A DNA stretch of 14,942 nt, from positions 1-14,942 of the forward strand of contig JBIOJM010000258.1 of the NCBI GenBank assembly GCA_044450785.1, given 5' to 3'. Below, piece after piece: positions 7,934 to 14,942 of the stretch. Source of the stretch: JBIOJM01 sp044450785. GTDB taxonomy: Bacteria; Planctomycetota; Planctomycetia; Isosphaerales; Isosphaeraceae. A program made the position numbers and the translations under genes. Positions within the stretch are counted from its first letter, which is position 1. Each line of letters begins with the position of its first letter. The notes under the pieces were generated by a model. The model did not search any database and was not told the origin of the DNA. It was given only the letters and a program-made list of their open reading frames with translations.

Positions 7934-8329
7934 GTGGGGTCAGCTCGACCGGTCTTCCGCCGGCGCGGTCCGCGCCCGTCGCTAGGGCGGCAGGGACCCG
8001 GTGGTCGGCTCCGGCGACCGCCGCCCTCGTGGATTGTCACAGGGGCGGATTGACCGGGTGTCATCTTCGAGAGTAGAACAATGGACAACGTGCACCATTG
8101 GTTCTGAAACGCGACCGAAGGGTCAAAATCACACATTCTGAGTGGGCCGGAGGAAACGATCGCTCAGGTGTAGGTCAGGCTTTCCAGCCTGACGTCAGGC
8201 TCGTAAGCCTGACCTACCGTCTGCTTTCTTCTGCGGTTCCACTTGGTTCGCCGAGACTGGGTGCGGTCCGTTCTGGATCGCGATCGTCCCATTCTTGATT
8301 CTTCACTCCATACCCCATCGGGAAACACC
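7934..8329. other. Divergent intergenic region between nadE and the M1 peptidase gene
   Basis: These 396 bp contain no convincing gene. They must hold the promoters of nadE (leftward) and of the peptidase (rightward), but no clear -35/-10 pair can be picked out. Visible structure consists of the double hairpin at 8170-8217 and a 6-bp inverted repeat CAATGG/CCATTG (8079-8084 and 8095-8100). An open frame continues upstream of the peptidase ATG to a TTG at 8243, but the signal peptide argues that this stretch is leader. Confidence 0.6.
8170..8217. repeat. 48-bp tandem double-hairpin element (REP-like intergenic repeat)
   Basis: Two perfect 8-bp stem-loops sit back to back: GTCAGGCT-ttcc-AGCCTGAC (8174-8193) and GTCAGGCT-cgta-AGCCTGAC (8194-8213). 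The two outer arms also pair with each other over 12 bp (GTAGGTCAGGCT at 8170-8181 with AGCCTGACCTAC at 8206-8217), so the whole can fold as two hairpins or one long stem. From general knowledge, sequences around CAGGCTTTCCAGCCTG recur between genes in planctomycete genomes. No T-run follows, so it is not a standard terminator for either neighbour, both of which are transcribed away from it. No second copy was seen in this window. Confidence 0.8.
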
Positions 8330-11038
8330 ATGTCCAGGTCGACTCGTCGGATCGGAGCTTGGTTCATCCTGGCAGTCAGTCTGCAAAGTGCGACCGCCTG
8401 GGCACAGAATCCCGGTTCCGCCGGCCGGCCGGCCAGGACGCGGCGGCCGTTCGCCAAGAGTGGCACCCCCCCGCGGACGGAACGGATCCGCTTCTTCGAC
8501 GTCAAGCATATCAAGGCCGAGCTCGTGATCGACACAAAAAAACGCGAGGTGCGCGGCAAAGTGACCCACACGCTCAGCCCTCTGCATCCTTACCTCACTC
8601 AGCTCGAGCTCGATTGCGGCCCCGAGCTCAAGGTCACGAAGGTGACGCTCGGAGCCAGGCCGACCCCCTGCGGGTTCACCGCCAAGGGTGAGAAGCTCAC
8701 GGTCAAGCTTGATCGAGCCTATGGGCCCGGCGACACCATCGACCTGGCGATCCAATACCACGGCTCACCCGAGCGGGGTCTCTACTTCGTGCTGCCCGAG
8801 GCGCCCTATCCAGAGAAGAGGCTCTCGTTCTGGACCCAGGGCGAAGCCGAGGACACGCACTGCTGGGTCCCTTGCTACGATTACCCGAACGAACGTGCCA
8901 CCAGCGAGATGATCATCACCGTCGAGAAGCCCCTGTTCGTCCTGTCCAACGGGGTCCTGGCCGAGACCAAGGAGAATGGCGGCGATACGAAAACCTACCA
9001 CTGGAAGATGGACGTGCCCCACGTGAGCTACCTGATCTCGCTGGCCGGGTCGGATTTCGCGGTCTATCACGACCGGGTGGGGGACCTGCCGCTGGACTAT
9101 TATGTGGCCAGGCACGTCGACGAGGCGACGGCGCGGCGATTCATGGGGAAAACGCCGCGGATGATCCGTTTTTTCGGCGAGAAGACCGGCCAGCCGTACC
9201 CGTACGTCAAGTACGCACAGGTCTGCGTGCCCGACTTCATCGCCGGGGGGATGGAGAACATCTCCGCCACCACGATGACCGAATCCGCGCTGCATGACGA
9301 AATCGCCGCACTGGAGGGTGACGCCGACGGACTGGTCGCCCACGAGCTCGCTCACCAGTGGTTCGGCGACCTCTTGACCTGCAAGGATTGGTCACACATC
9401 TGGCTCAACGAAGGGTTTGCGTCCTATTTCGACCCGCTCTTCGCCGAGCACGACCGCGGCCAGGATGTCTTTCGTCTCGACATGCGCGGATCGCAGAGAG
9501 GCTATCTGGGCGGCGACCAGAGCTACCGCCGGCCGCTGGTCGAGCTTCGTTATGAATCATCGATGGACATGTTCGACGGGGTGACCTACGCGAAAGGGGC
9601 GTGCGTGCTGCACGCCCTGCGGGGCCTGCTCGGTGACGAGGCCTGGTGGAAGGGCATCCGCCAATACGTCGCCACGCACAAGTTCCAGGTCGTCGAGACC
9701 GACGATTTCCGGAAGGCGATGGAAGCCGCCTCGGCAAAGGATCTCGGTTGGTTCTTCGACCAGTGGGCTTACAAGGCGGGACACCCCGAGCTCAAGGTCC
9801 GCTGGCACTTCGAGAACGCCGACAAAACCATCCGAGTGCAGGTCCAGCAGACGCAGGCGCTCGACGATCAGACACCTCTGTTCCGACTGCCGACGACGCT
9901 CGAAATTACCGAGGACGTCGGCAAGACGCGCGTCGTCCCGATTGTGATCGACGGTCCCTCGCACGAGTTCGTGATCCCCGCCGCGGCCAAGCCCAAGATG
10001 GTCCAGATCGACCCACTCGGCTGGCTGATCAAGGAGCTCGATTTCGAGAAGTCGGACGAGGAAAACCTGTTCCAGCTCGAGCATGCCGCGTGCGTGCTGG
10101 GCCGGTTCGACGCCGCGGAGGCACTGGTCAAGAAGGCCAAGGATAAGCCCGAGGCCGCCCAGGCCCTGGCCAGGGCATGGACCCGCGAAAAGGCAGTCCC
10201 TGCAAGGCACGGGATGTTCGAGCTCTTGTGCAACGGCGACGAGACCTTCCGCGCCGCCTTGATCGAGGGTGCCAAGGACTCCGAGGCCAGAGTCCGCTCC
10301 GCCGCGATCGGCGGACTCGCCAGGCTCAAGCAAGATGACGCGTCCGAGGCCCTGCTCCGCGCGGCCTGGAGAAATCCCAAGGAAGCCTACGGCGCACGCA
10401 AGGCTGCGTTGCGGGGCCTGGTCGCCTGGAAGGTCAAGGATGCCGACAGCCTGCTGTCCGACGCCCTCAAGATCACCGCCGATCATCACTCGATCGCCGC
10501 CACGGCGCTCGAGATCATGCTGGAGGCGCCCGGAGGCAAGGCCCGCGAGCTGGCCGCGCTCCATAGTCAGTACGGTCAGCCCGAGTCGTTGCGATCCGCG
10601 GCCATCGGCGCCTTCCCTCGTCTGGCCAAGGACGACCCGGCTCTCCAGGACATCCTCGTGGAGCTGGTCGACGACGCGGACCGATCCGTGCGGTTTCGGG
10701 CCTGGATGGCGGTGCGCGAGCTCGGTGTGAAAAAAGCCCTGCCACGGCTGCAAGCCCGGCTCGCTCGCGAGAGCGTCGGCTTCAGCAGCTTTACGCGCCG
10801 CATCCTTGAAGAGGCAATCAACGCGTTGAAGGAACCAGGACGCCAACCCGGTGGCGATAGCGCCGCCATCCCTGGAGAAACCAAGAGCATCGCCGAGCTG
10901 GAGGGCCAGGCCGCCGACCTCGAGCTCAAGACCAAGGAGATCCGAAGCCGGATCGCGGCCCTGAAACTCAAGACCGAGCAAACCGGACAGGCCCCGAAGA
11001 ACACGGCTGGAACCGCCGCGCCCGGCGGGTCGCATTGA
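8330..11038 (+). CDS. Exported M1-family zinc aminopeptidase with HEAT-repeat C-terminus
   Basis: This is a gluzincin-type aminopeptidase that would release N-terminal residues from peptides outside the cytoplasm. From ATG 8330 it is 902 aa, with a signal peptide (basic MSRSTRR, hydrophobic core, cleavage near AWA/Q at 25). The exopeptidase motif is GGMEN (306-310, the GAMEN equivalent). The zinc site is HELAH (338-342) with the third ligand E361 in WLNEGFASY, exactly HExxH-x18-E. The likely transition-state tyrosine is Y420 in VTYAKGACVLHAL. Residues about 650-835 form HEAT-like repeats (SEARVRSAAIGGLARL, ESLRSAAIGAFPRLAKDDP, RSVRFRAWMAVRELG). About 850-880 is a probable coiled coil (IAELEGQAADLELKTKEIRS), and the end is rich in A, G, P and T. 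A longer frame to TTG 8243 exists but would bury the signal peptide. The gene has its own promoter region and ends 10 bp from the convergent PLP-enzyme gene. Confidence 0.93.
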   Translation: MSRSTRRIGAWFILAVSLQSATAWAQNPGSAGRPARTRRPFAKSGTPPRTERIRFFDVKHIKAELVIDTKKREVRGKVTHTLSPLHPYLTQLELDCGPELKVTKVTLGARPTPCGFTAKGEKLTVKLDRAYGPGDTIDLAIQYHGSPERGLYFVLPEAPYPEKRLSFWTQGEAEDTHCWVPCYDYPNERATSEMIITVEKPLFVLSNGVLAETKENGGDTKTYHWKMDVPHVSYLISLAGSDFAVYHDRVGDLPLDYYVARHVDEATARRFMGKTPRMIRFFGEKTGQPYPYVKYAQVCVPDFIAGGMENISATTMTESALHDEIAALEGDADGLVAHELAHQWFGDLLTCKDWSHIWLNEGFASYFDPLFAEHDRGQDVFRLDMRGSQRGYLGGDQSYRRPLVELRYESSMDMFDGVTYAKGACVLHALRGLLGDEAWWKGIRQYVATHKFQVVETDDFRKAMEAASAKDLGWFFDQWAYKAGHPELKVRWHFENADKTIRVQVQQTQALDDQTPLFRLPTTLEITEDVGKTRVVPIVIDGPSHEFVIPAAAKPKMVQIDPLGWLIKELDFEKSDEENLFQLEHAACVLGRFDAAEALVKKAKDKPEAAQALARAWTREKAVPARHGMFELLCNGDETFRAALIEGAKDSEARVRSAAIGGLARLKQDDASEALLRAAWRNPKEAYGARKAALRGLVAWKVKDADSLLSDALKITADHHSIAATALEIMLEAPGGKARELAALHSQYGQPESLRSAAIGAFPRLAKDDPALQDILVELVDDADRSVRFRAWMAVRELGVKKALPRLQARLARESVGFSSFTRRILEEAINALKEPGRQPGGDSAAIPGETKSIAELEGQAADLELKTKEIRSRIAALKLKTEQTGQAPKNTAGTAAPGGSH

Positions 11039-11048
11039 TCGCGGGCCC

Positions 11049-12149
11049 CTACTTGAAAATCTCTCGTATCCTTTCTGCCACGACCCGGTGCTCCTGATCA
11101 CGCAAGGTCCAGACCGCCACCCGTAGCCCGCGCTCGCCTTCGGCCAGGACGGCGATCGGTGGATCGCCCTCCCGCAGCTTTCGCGCGACCTCCTCGGCCG
11201 GCGGTGCGGCGTGCCACCGGCTCCATTCGAGGAGAAGGTGGGGCGCATGATTGGCGATCTCGGGGACGTCGCGTCGCGCGTTCATGCCGGGGATCCCGGC
11301 GAGCAGGTCGATCATCTCCGCAACCCGCGCTTCCCAGACGCGCCATTCCGCATCGTGGTCCAGCTTGACGAACCGCTCGACGGCCGCGAGCAGGCCCACG
11401 ATCTCCTCCTTGCCGACCTTCATTCCACGGCCGATCCCCATGTGGGGGCTGATCGCTCGCCCGCCCGCGGCGATCAGGTCAGGACGGCCCAGCAGCAGCC
11501 CCGACCCTTGCGGACCTCGCAATCCCTTGCCCCCGGAGAAGGCAACCAGGTCGAAACCCTGGCGTAAGTACTCGGAAAACCGGGCGGCCGGCGGCACGTC
11601 CGCGGCCGCGTCGTTGAATAACGGGATCCCGCGCTCCTTGCCGACGCGGATCCACTCCTCCCGCTTGATACGGCCCAGCGGCTCGTGCCGGTTCAGAAAG
11701 AACATCATCGCGGTGCCCCGGTTGATCGCTCCGTCCAGGTCGGCGCGCGTCTCAACCCACACGAGCCTGGCGCCGGTCAAGAGGATTTGAGGCTCGTAGC
11801 CGCACTTGTGACCCTGCTGAATGACCACCTCATTCTTCAGGCCGGCGGTCTGCGGTAGTTGCTCGATCGCCGGCAGGTTGTGCCGGGTCATGCAGGCCAC
11901 CGTGGCGACCGTGATCGCCGAGGCCGCGCCGGCGGTGACCATCGCGGCCGGTGCCCCCACCAAGGCGGCGATCCGCGCGCCGACTTTTTCTTGCAACTCG
12001 GGGATCGAGACGAACCACAGGGCGGCCTCGGCCATTGCCTGCACCACCTCGGGCGGCATGACGGAGCCCCCCAGGTTGGTGTAGGTTCCCTGAGCGTTGA
12101 TCAGGGTCTTGATGCCAAGTCGAGCGTAGATATTCTTATCCTTGGTCAT
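11049..12149 (-). CDS. SelA-like / aminotransferase class V-fold PLP-dependent enzyme
   Basis: This 366-aa cytosolic protein belongs to the PLP fold-type I group related to L-seryl-tRNA(Sec) selenium transferase and D-glucosaminate-6-phosphate ammonia lyase. The N-terminus IYARLGIKTLINAQGTYTNLGGS is typical of that group. The PLP aspartate region is FNDAAADVPP (D180 and D184), and the probable Schiff-base lysine is K208 in FSGGKGLRGPQGSG. SelA proper is usually longer, about 450-470 aa, and has an N-terminal domain missing here; no selenocysteine genes are nearby. A carbon-nitrogen lyase or sugar-amino-acid role is therefore more likely than selenium transfer, but the substrate cannot be read from the sequence. 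The start is supported by GGAAGG 10 bases before the ATG. The gene follows the HD-protein gene by 27 bp, suggesting one transcript. Confidence 0.85.
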   Translation of the reverse strand: MTKDKNIYARLGIKTLINAQGTYTNLGGSVMPPEVVQAMAEAALWFVSIPELQEKVGARIAALVGAPAAMVTAGAASAITVATVACMTRHNLPAIEQLPQTAGLKNEVVIQQGHKCGYEPQILLTGARLVWVETRADLDGAINRGTAMMFFLNRHEPLGRIKREEWIRVGKERGIPLFNDAAADVPPAARFSEYLRQGFDLVAFSGGKGLRGPQGSGLLLGRPDLIAAGGRAISPHMGIGRGMKVGKEEIVGLLAAVERFVKLDHDAEWRVWEARVAEMIDLLAGIPGMNARRDVPEIANHAPHLLLEWSRWHAAPPAEEVARKLREGDPPIAVLAEGERGLRVAVWTLRDQEHRVVAERIREIFK

Positions 12150-12176
12150 GAGGAGGCATCCTTCCGGAATCGAGTC

Positions 12177-12749
12177 TCACGATCGCTGGGCCCCGCTGAT
12201 GCCCAGCGATTGTGCATGGGGTGTCAGTGCGTCGATGACAAGTTGAATGTGTTCGTCGAGTTGGGCGCCGAGCCGCTCCGCACCCTGGTAGACGTCGTCC
12301 CGCTTGATCTTGGCCGCGAAGCTCTTGTCCTTGAGCTTCTTCTTGACGCTGGCGGGGGCGAGTGAGTGAATGCCGTCGGGGCGGACCAAACAGCAGGCCA
12401 TCACGAAGCCGGCCAGCTCGTCGCAGGCCAGAAGAGCTTTGTCCAGCGTCGTCAGCAGGGCGACGTCCGATGGATTGAAATGGGCCACGACGGCCTGCGC
12501 GACTTCGGGCTCGCCTTGCTCACGAAGCCAGGCGACGATCAACTGAGGGTGCTGCTCCGGCCACCGGTCGTAATCGGCGTCGTGCAGCAGTCCGGTGATC
12601 GCCCACCGCTCCTCGTCAAGCGCTCCGGCGCCGTAACGATGCGCTGCCCGGCGCATCGCCGCTTCGACGGCATGGGCGTGGTTCCGCAGCGCGGGGTTCT
12701 CCGTCCACTCGTGAAGCTTCGCCACTGCCTGCTCGTAGGTGATCGCCAT
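12177..12749 (-). CDS. HD-domain phosphohydrolase (HDIG-like)
   Basis: This 190-aa protein belongs to a family of small predicted HD-superfamily metal-dependent phosphohydrolases. The metal-ligand pattern is complete: H24 in LRNHAHAVEAAMR, HD at 56-57 in GLLHDADYD, H90 in VVAHF, and D110 in KALLACDELAGF. The C-terminal half (ACCLVRP, SVKKKLKDKSFAAKIKRDD, GAERLGAQLDEHI) matches what I know of this family and its length. The substrate is unknown. ATG 12749 is chosen over an upstream in-frame GTG at 12773 because a strong GAGGAGG lies 5 bases before it. The protein has no export signal. It is the first gene of a reverse-strand pair with the PLP enzyme; the two families have no known joint pathway, so the operon may be only positional. 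Confidence 0.88.
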   Translation of the reverse strand: MAITYEQAVAKLHEWTENPALRNHAHAVEAAMRRAAHRYGAGALDEERWAITGLLHDADYDRWPEQHPQLIVAWLREQGEPEVAQAVVAHFNPSDVALLTTLDKALLACDELAGFVMACCLVRPDGIHSLAPASVKKKLKDKSFAAKIKRDDVYQGAERLGAQLDEHIQLVIDALTPHAQSLGISGAQRS

Positions 12750-12754
12750 GGAGG

Positions 12755-12761
12755 CCTCCTC
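12755..12761 (-). promoter_or_regulatory. Strong Shine-Dalgarno deciding the HD-protein start
   Basis: On the reverse strand GAGGAGG is followed by CCTCC and then the ATG at 12749. It is the strongest ribosome site in the window and shows that the 8-codon extension to the upstream GTG is leader. Confidence 0.75.
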
Positions 12762-12915
12762 GGATCGCGCCACGTCAGATGATTCCGGCTTTCTATTCTA
12801 CCGGGACATTTTCCCTGGCGATAACCACCGAGGAGTGGCATTTTTCTCTTGTGTCAGCCGAAGAGGTGGGGTTAGTGTGTCCCGGGTCCAGCCGCCGTGG
12901 AGTCCTCTTGGTGAC

Positions 12916-12920
12916 AGGAA
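12916..12920 (+). promoter_or_regulatory. Ribosome binding site of the RoxA-like cytochrome gene
   Basis: AGGAA lies 8 bases before ATG 12929 and supports that start over the open frame extending up to 12779. Confidence 0.6.
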
Positions 12921-12928
12921 ACCAGACG

Positions 12929-14683
12929 ATGCGCACCTTATCCACTTTCGCCTTGCTCACGTCCTGGGCTTTTTCCGCGGTTGCCGACGGTAACGTCGGC
13001 CCGACCCGCGACGCCTTCGTGCCCACGCAAGATCCCCTCGGCGAGCCGGTCACGAACGTCGTCTACCTGGCGCAGAACTGGTCTCCTGGCCAGAGCATTC
13101 AGTTCTACTTCACGGAGCAGGGGTCGCGGATCCTTCCCTACGACTGGTTCCTCGCGCTCGAGCAGGCTGATACAGCGACACCGTTTCGCGACAACCAGCA
13201 CATCCTCAAGTATCGTTACCTTCCTCAGAATCCCGGCTCGATGAACCCCGACGGGTTGCCGGTGGGGTTCGTCGCCGGCGGCGAGCTTGGCCGGAGATGG
13301 CTGGGGATGACGTGCGCGGCCTGCCACACCGCCGAGATCCACCTGGGCACCACGGGGTACCGGATCGACGGCGCCCCCACGCTAGGCGACGTTCAGGGTC
13401 TCCTCACGGCCCTGACCGCTGCCCTCCAGCAGACGCAGATCGATCCGGCGAAATTCGGAAGATTTGCCAGAGCGGTCCTGGGTGCGAACAACACTCCGGC
13501 GAATCAAGCCGAGCTGCAGATCCAGCTCGCGACCGTCATCAAGGCCCGCATCGGCTACAACCTGCGGAACTTCGCCGGCTATGACCCCGGCCAGATACCA
13601 CCTCCGCCCCCCACGCACTTTGCGCGGCTCGACGCAGTCGGCGCCATCGCGAATGAGGTCTATTACCACGCCGTCAACGCCGCGAACCTCACTTCGCCGA
13701 TCGAGGGCGCGGTACTCGCCGATGCCCCGGTCAGTTATCCGTTCCTTTGGGACACCGCTCAGCACGACTTCGTGCAGTGGCTGGGTATCGCCAAGAACGG
13801 CGGCGCGCTCGACATCCTCACCCTCTCGCGCAATGTCGGCGAGGTCCTGGGTGTCTTCGCCGATTTCGCCATACCCGAGAATCCGTCCATCCTGAGTCTC
13901 GGCTATTCCTCAACGGTCAAGATCCAGGAGCTCGGCGACCTGGAGAATCTCGTGAAGACGCTCTGGTCGCCCCTCTGGCCGGACGACTTTCCCAAGATCG
14001 ACCGGAACGCGGCGGCCAAGGGCGCGCAGCTCTACCAGGCTAACTGCGTTTCGTGTCACGTCCTGATCGACCGGACGAATCCAAACCGCACGATCACCGC
14101 GATCATGAACGACAGCGGGACCGATCCGAGGGCCTCCAGCAACTTCTTCAATCGCACGGGCTCATCCGGGAAGCTGAGCGGGGTCAACGTGAACTTCGTG
14201 CCCTTCACGGCGAAGATTCCACCGGTGGCCGATGCCGACTCGATGCTCACCAACGTGGTGATCGGGGTGATTCTCGGGCGATTCCGGCCAGCTCCTCCCG
14301 ACGAGCTGGCCCATGCCAACTTCCGTGGCGCTCGTACCACGGGCGTGGCGCTCGCGCGCGTCCAGCAAAGCTTTCGTTACAAGGCGCGCCCGCTCAATGG
14401 GATCTGGGCAACCGCTCCTTATCTCCACAACGGTTCGGTGCCGAACCTCGATGCGCTGCTCCAGCCGGCCGCGAAACGCCCATCGACGTTCAGCATCGGG
14501 GTCCGCACCTTCGACCCGGCGCGCGTCGGGTACCTGACCGATGTCCCCAGCTTTCCCAAATTCAGCGTCAACAACCCGGACGGCTCGCCGATCACCGGCA
14601 ACTCGAACGCCGGCCATGAGTTCGGCGCCAGCTTGAGCGATGTCGAGCGCGGGCAGCTCATCGAGTATCTCAAGACACTCTGA
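12929..14683 (+). CDS. Exported RoxA-like dihaem cytochrome c (cytochrome c peroxidase/MauG-related)
   Basis: This 584-aa protein starts with a signal peptide (MRTLSTFALLTSWAFSAVA/D), so it is periplasmic or secreted. It has two c-type haem sites, CAACH at 129-133 (in LGMTCAACHTAEI) and CVSCH at 373-377 (in GAQLYQANCVSCHVLIDRT). The C-terminal block YKARPLNGIWATAPYLHNGS at 484-503, followed by VPNLDALLQPAAKRP and FDPARVGY, is typical of the RoxA-like branch of dihaem cytochromes, whose characterised members RoxA and RoxB cleave polyisoprene rubber with oxygen. Most relatives are uncharacterised and are annotated as dihaem cytochrome c peroxidase, so rubber cleavage should not be assumed. The length is somewhat below RoxA (about 680 aa). 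The start is supported by AGGAA and the signal peptide. No latex or isoprenoid genes are nearby, and the gene appears to be monocistronic. Confidence 0.85.
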   Translation: MRTLSTFALLTSWAFSAVADGNVGPTRDAFVPTQDPLGEPVTNVVYLAQNWSPGQSIQFYFTEQGSRILPYDWFLALEQADTATPFRDNQHILKYRYLPQNPGSMNPDGLPVGFVAGGELGRRWLGMTCAACHTAEIHLGTTGYRIDGAPTLGDVQGLLTALTAALQQTQIDPAKFGRFARAVLGANNTPANQAELQIQLATVIKARIGYNLRNFAGYDPGQIPPPPPTHFARLDAVGAIANEVYYHAVNAANLTSPIEGAVLADAPVSYPFLWDTAQHDFVQWLGIAKNGGALDILTLSRNVGEVLGVFADFAIPENPSILSLGYSSTVKIQELGDLENLVKTLWSPLWPDDFPKIDRNAAAKGAQLYQANCVSCHVLIDRTNPNRTITAIMNDSGTDPRASSNFFNRTGSSGKLSGVNVNFVPFTAKIPPVADADSMLTNVVIGVILGRFRPAPPDELAHANFRGARTTGVALARVQQSFRYKARPLNGIWATAPYLHNGSVPNLDALLQPAAKRPSTFSIGVRTFDPARVGYLTDVPSFPKFSVNNPDGSPITGNSNAGHEFGASLSDVERGQLIEYLKTL

Positions 14684-14942
14684 CCGCCCCCGGAAACAGG
14701 GACGCAGCTAGTTGTTCCTCCTGATAATCCAACCCGCCGGAGCCGCTCTCGCTGTTCTTGGCATAAGATGGGACGATACAAGGACGCCCACGCCGTTGGC
14801 AACTTTCGTTCCGCACATCCGTCCTTGATTATCCCCGAATTTAATTCGGTGCCAAGTCAGGGGGGGGTAGCCGTGATGCCGCTGTGGCCCCTGCGCCCGC
14901 GCGCCGGCCGACTGGACCATGGAGGCGAACGGCGGTTGCCCG
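14684..14942. other. Downstream region without a convincing gene
   Basis: The last 259 bp follow the cytochrome stop. They contain a 7-bp-arm palindrome CCGAATTtAATTCGG (14835-14849), then GTGCCAAGTCA and a run of eight G at about 14861-14868. Short open frames exist on both strands but have odd composition and no ribosome site. The AT-rich palindrome is unlike its GC-rich surroundings and could be a mobile-element end or a repeat; this is not proven. Confidence 0.35.

Larger units (their letters stand above)
12750..12928. other. Divergent promoter region of the HD/PLP operon and the cytochrome gene
   Basis: This 179-bp gap separates two divergent starts and must carry both promoters. It includes short AT-richer patches (around 12790-12812 and 12839-12850), unlike its surroundings, but I cannot assign exact boxes. 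Confidence 0.4.

Noticed and set aside
4973..8053. Long overlapping forward frames across the DUF1501 gene end and opposite nadE
   Set aside because: They are Arg-, Gly- and Pro-rich with no domain sense and lie over clear genes; GC-rich DNA opens such shadow frames.
8079..8100. Inverted repeat CAATGG...CCATTG in the nadE/peptidase gap as an operator
   Set aside because: Only 6-bp arms with a 10-base spacer and no identifiable regulator nearby; chance is as likely.
9557..11248. A 563-codon reverse frame opposite the peptidase gene
   Set aside because: It runs antisense to well-conserved HEAT and M1 coding sequence, has biased composition and extends into the convergent PLP gene.
11049..12149. 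Reading the PLP enzyme as true SelA (selenocysteine synthesis)
   Set aside because: It is about 100 residues shorter than SelA, lacks its N-terminal part, and no selB, selC or selD-like neighbour is present.

Overview
The window looks like a chromosomal segment of a high-GC planctomycete (Planctomycetota, possibly Isosphaeraceae-like). The strongest sign is a coupled pair encoding a PSCyt1/DUF1549/DUF1553 cytochrome-like protein and a DUF1501 protein, a signature gene set of that phylum. An M1 peptidase with a HEAT-repeat tail and a tandem-hairpin intergenic repeat around CAGGCTttccAGCCTG fit the same assignment. No rRNA, tRNA, CRISPR array or intact transposase gene was found.

Left end (1-1565): this part is visibly lower in GC than the rest and looks accessory. 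It holds the C-terminal tail of an unidentified gene (2-115), a doubtful small reverse-strand ORF, and a tight two-gene cassette. The first cassette gene encodes a 143-aa protein with a Tse2-like (putative ADP-ribosyltransferase-fold toxin) layout. Three bases later comes a TPR protein of 252 aa that may be its neutralising partner and that seems to end early in an AT-rich stretch. This cassette is the best candidate in the window for an undescribed system, most simply a toxin/immunity or toxin-antitoxin pair.

Middle (1771-8329): the exported dihaem-type PSD1 protein and the Tat-exported DUF1501 protein form a two-gene operon. It meets the reverse-strand gene for glutamine-dependent NAD+ synthetase (nadE) end to end, with 8 bp between them. 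Upstream of nadE lies a 396-bp divergent intergenic region carrying a 48-bp double hairpin.

Right part (8330-14942): an exported M1 zinc aminopeptidase with a HEAT and coiled-coil C-terminus converges on a reverse-strand operon of two genes (HD-domain phosphohydrolase, then SelA-like PLP enzyme). Divergent from that operon is an exported dihaem cytochrome c of the RoxA-like/MauG-related group. The last 259 bp hold no convincing gene, only a short AT-rich palindrome and a G-run.

The PSD1, DUF1501, M1 and RoxA-like proteins all carry export signals, and two of them carry c-type haem motifs. The strand therefore encodes mainly envelope or periplasmic degradative and redox functions, between cytosolic housekeeping enzymes (NadE, HD, PLP). 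All function calls come from reading motifs by eye; no database search was run.
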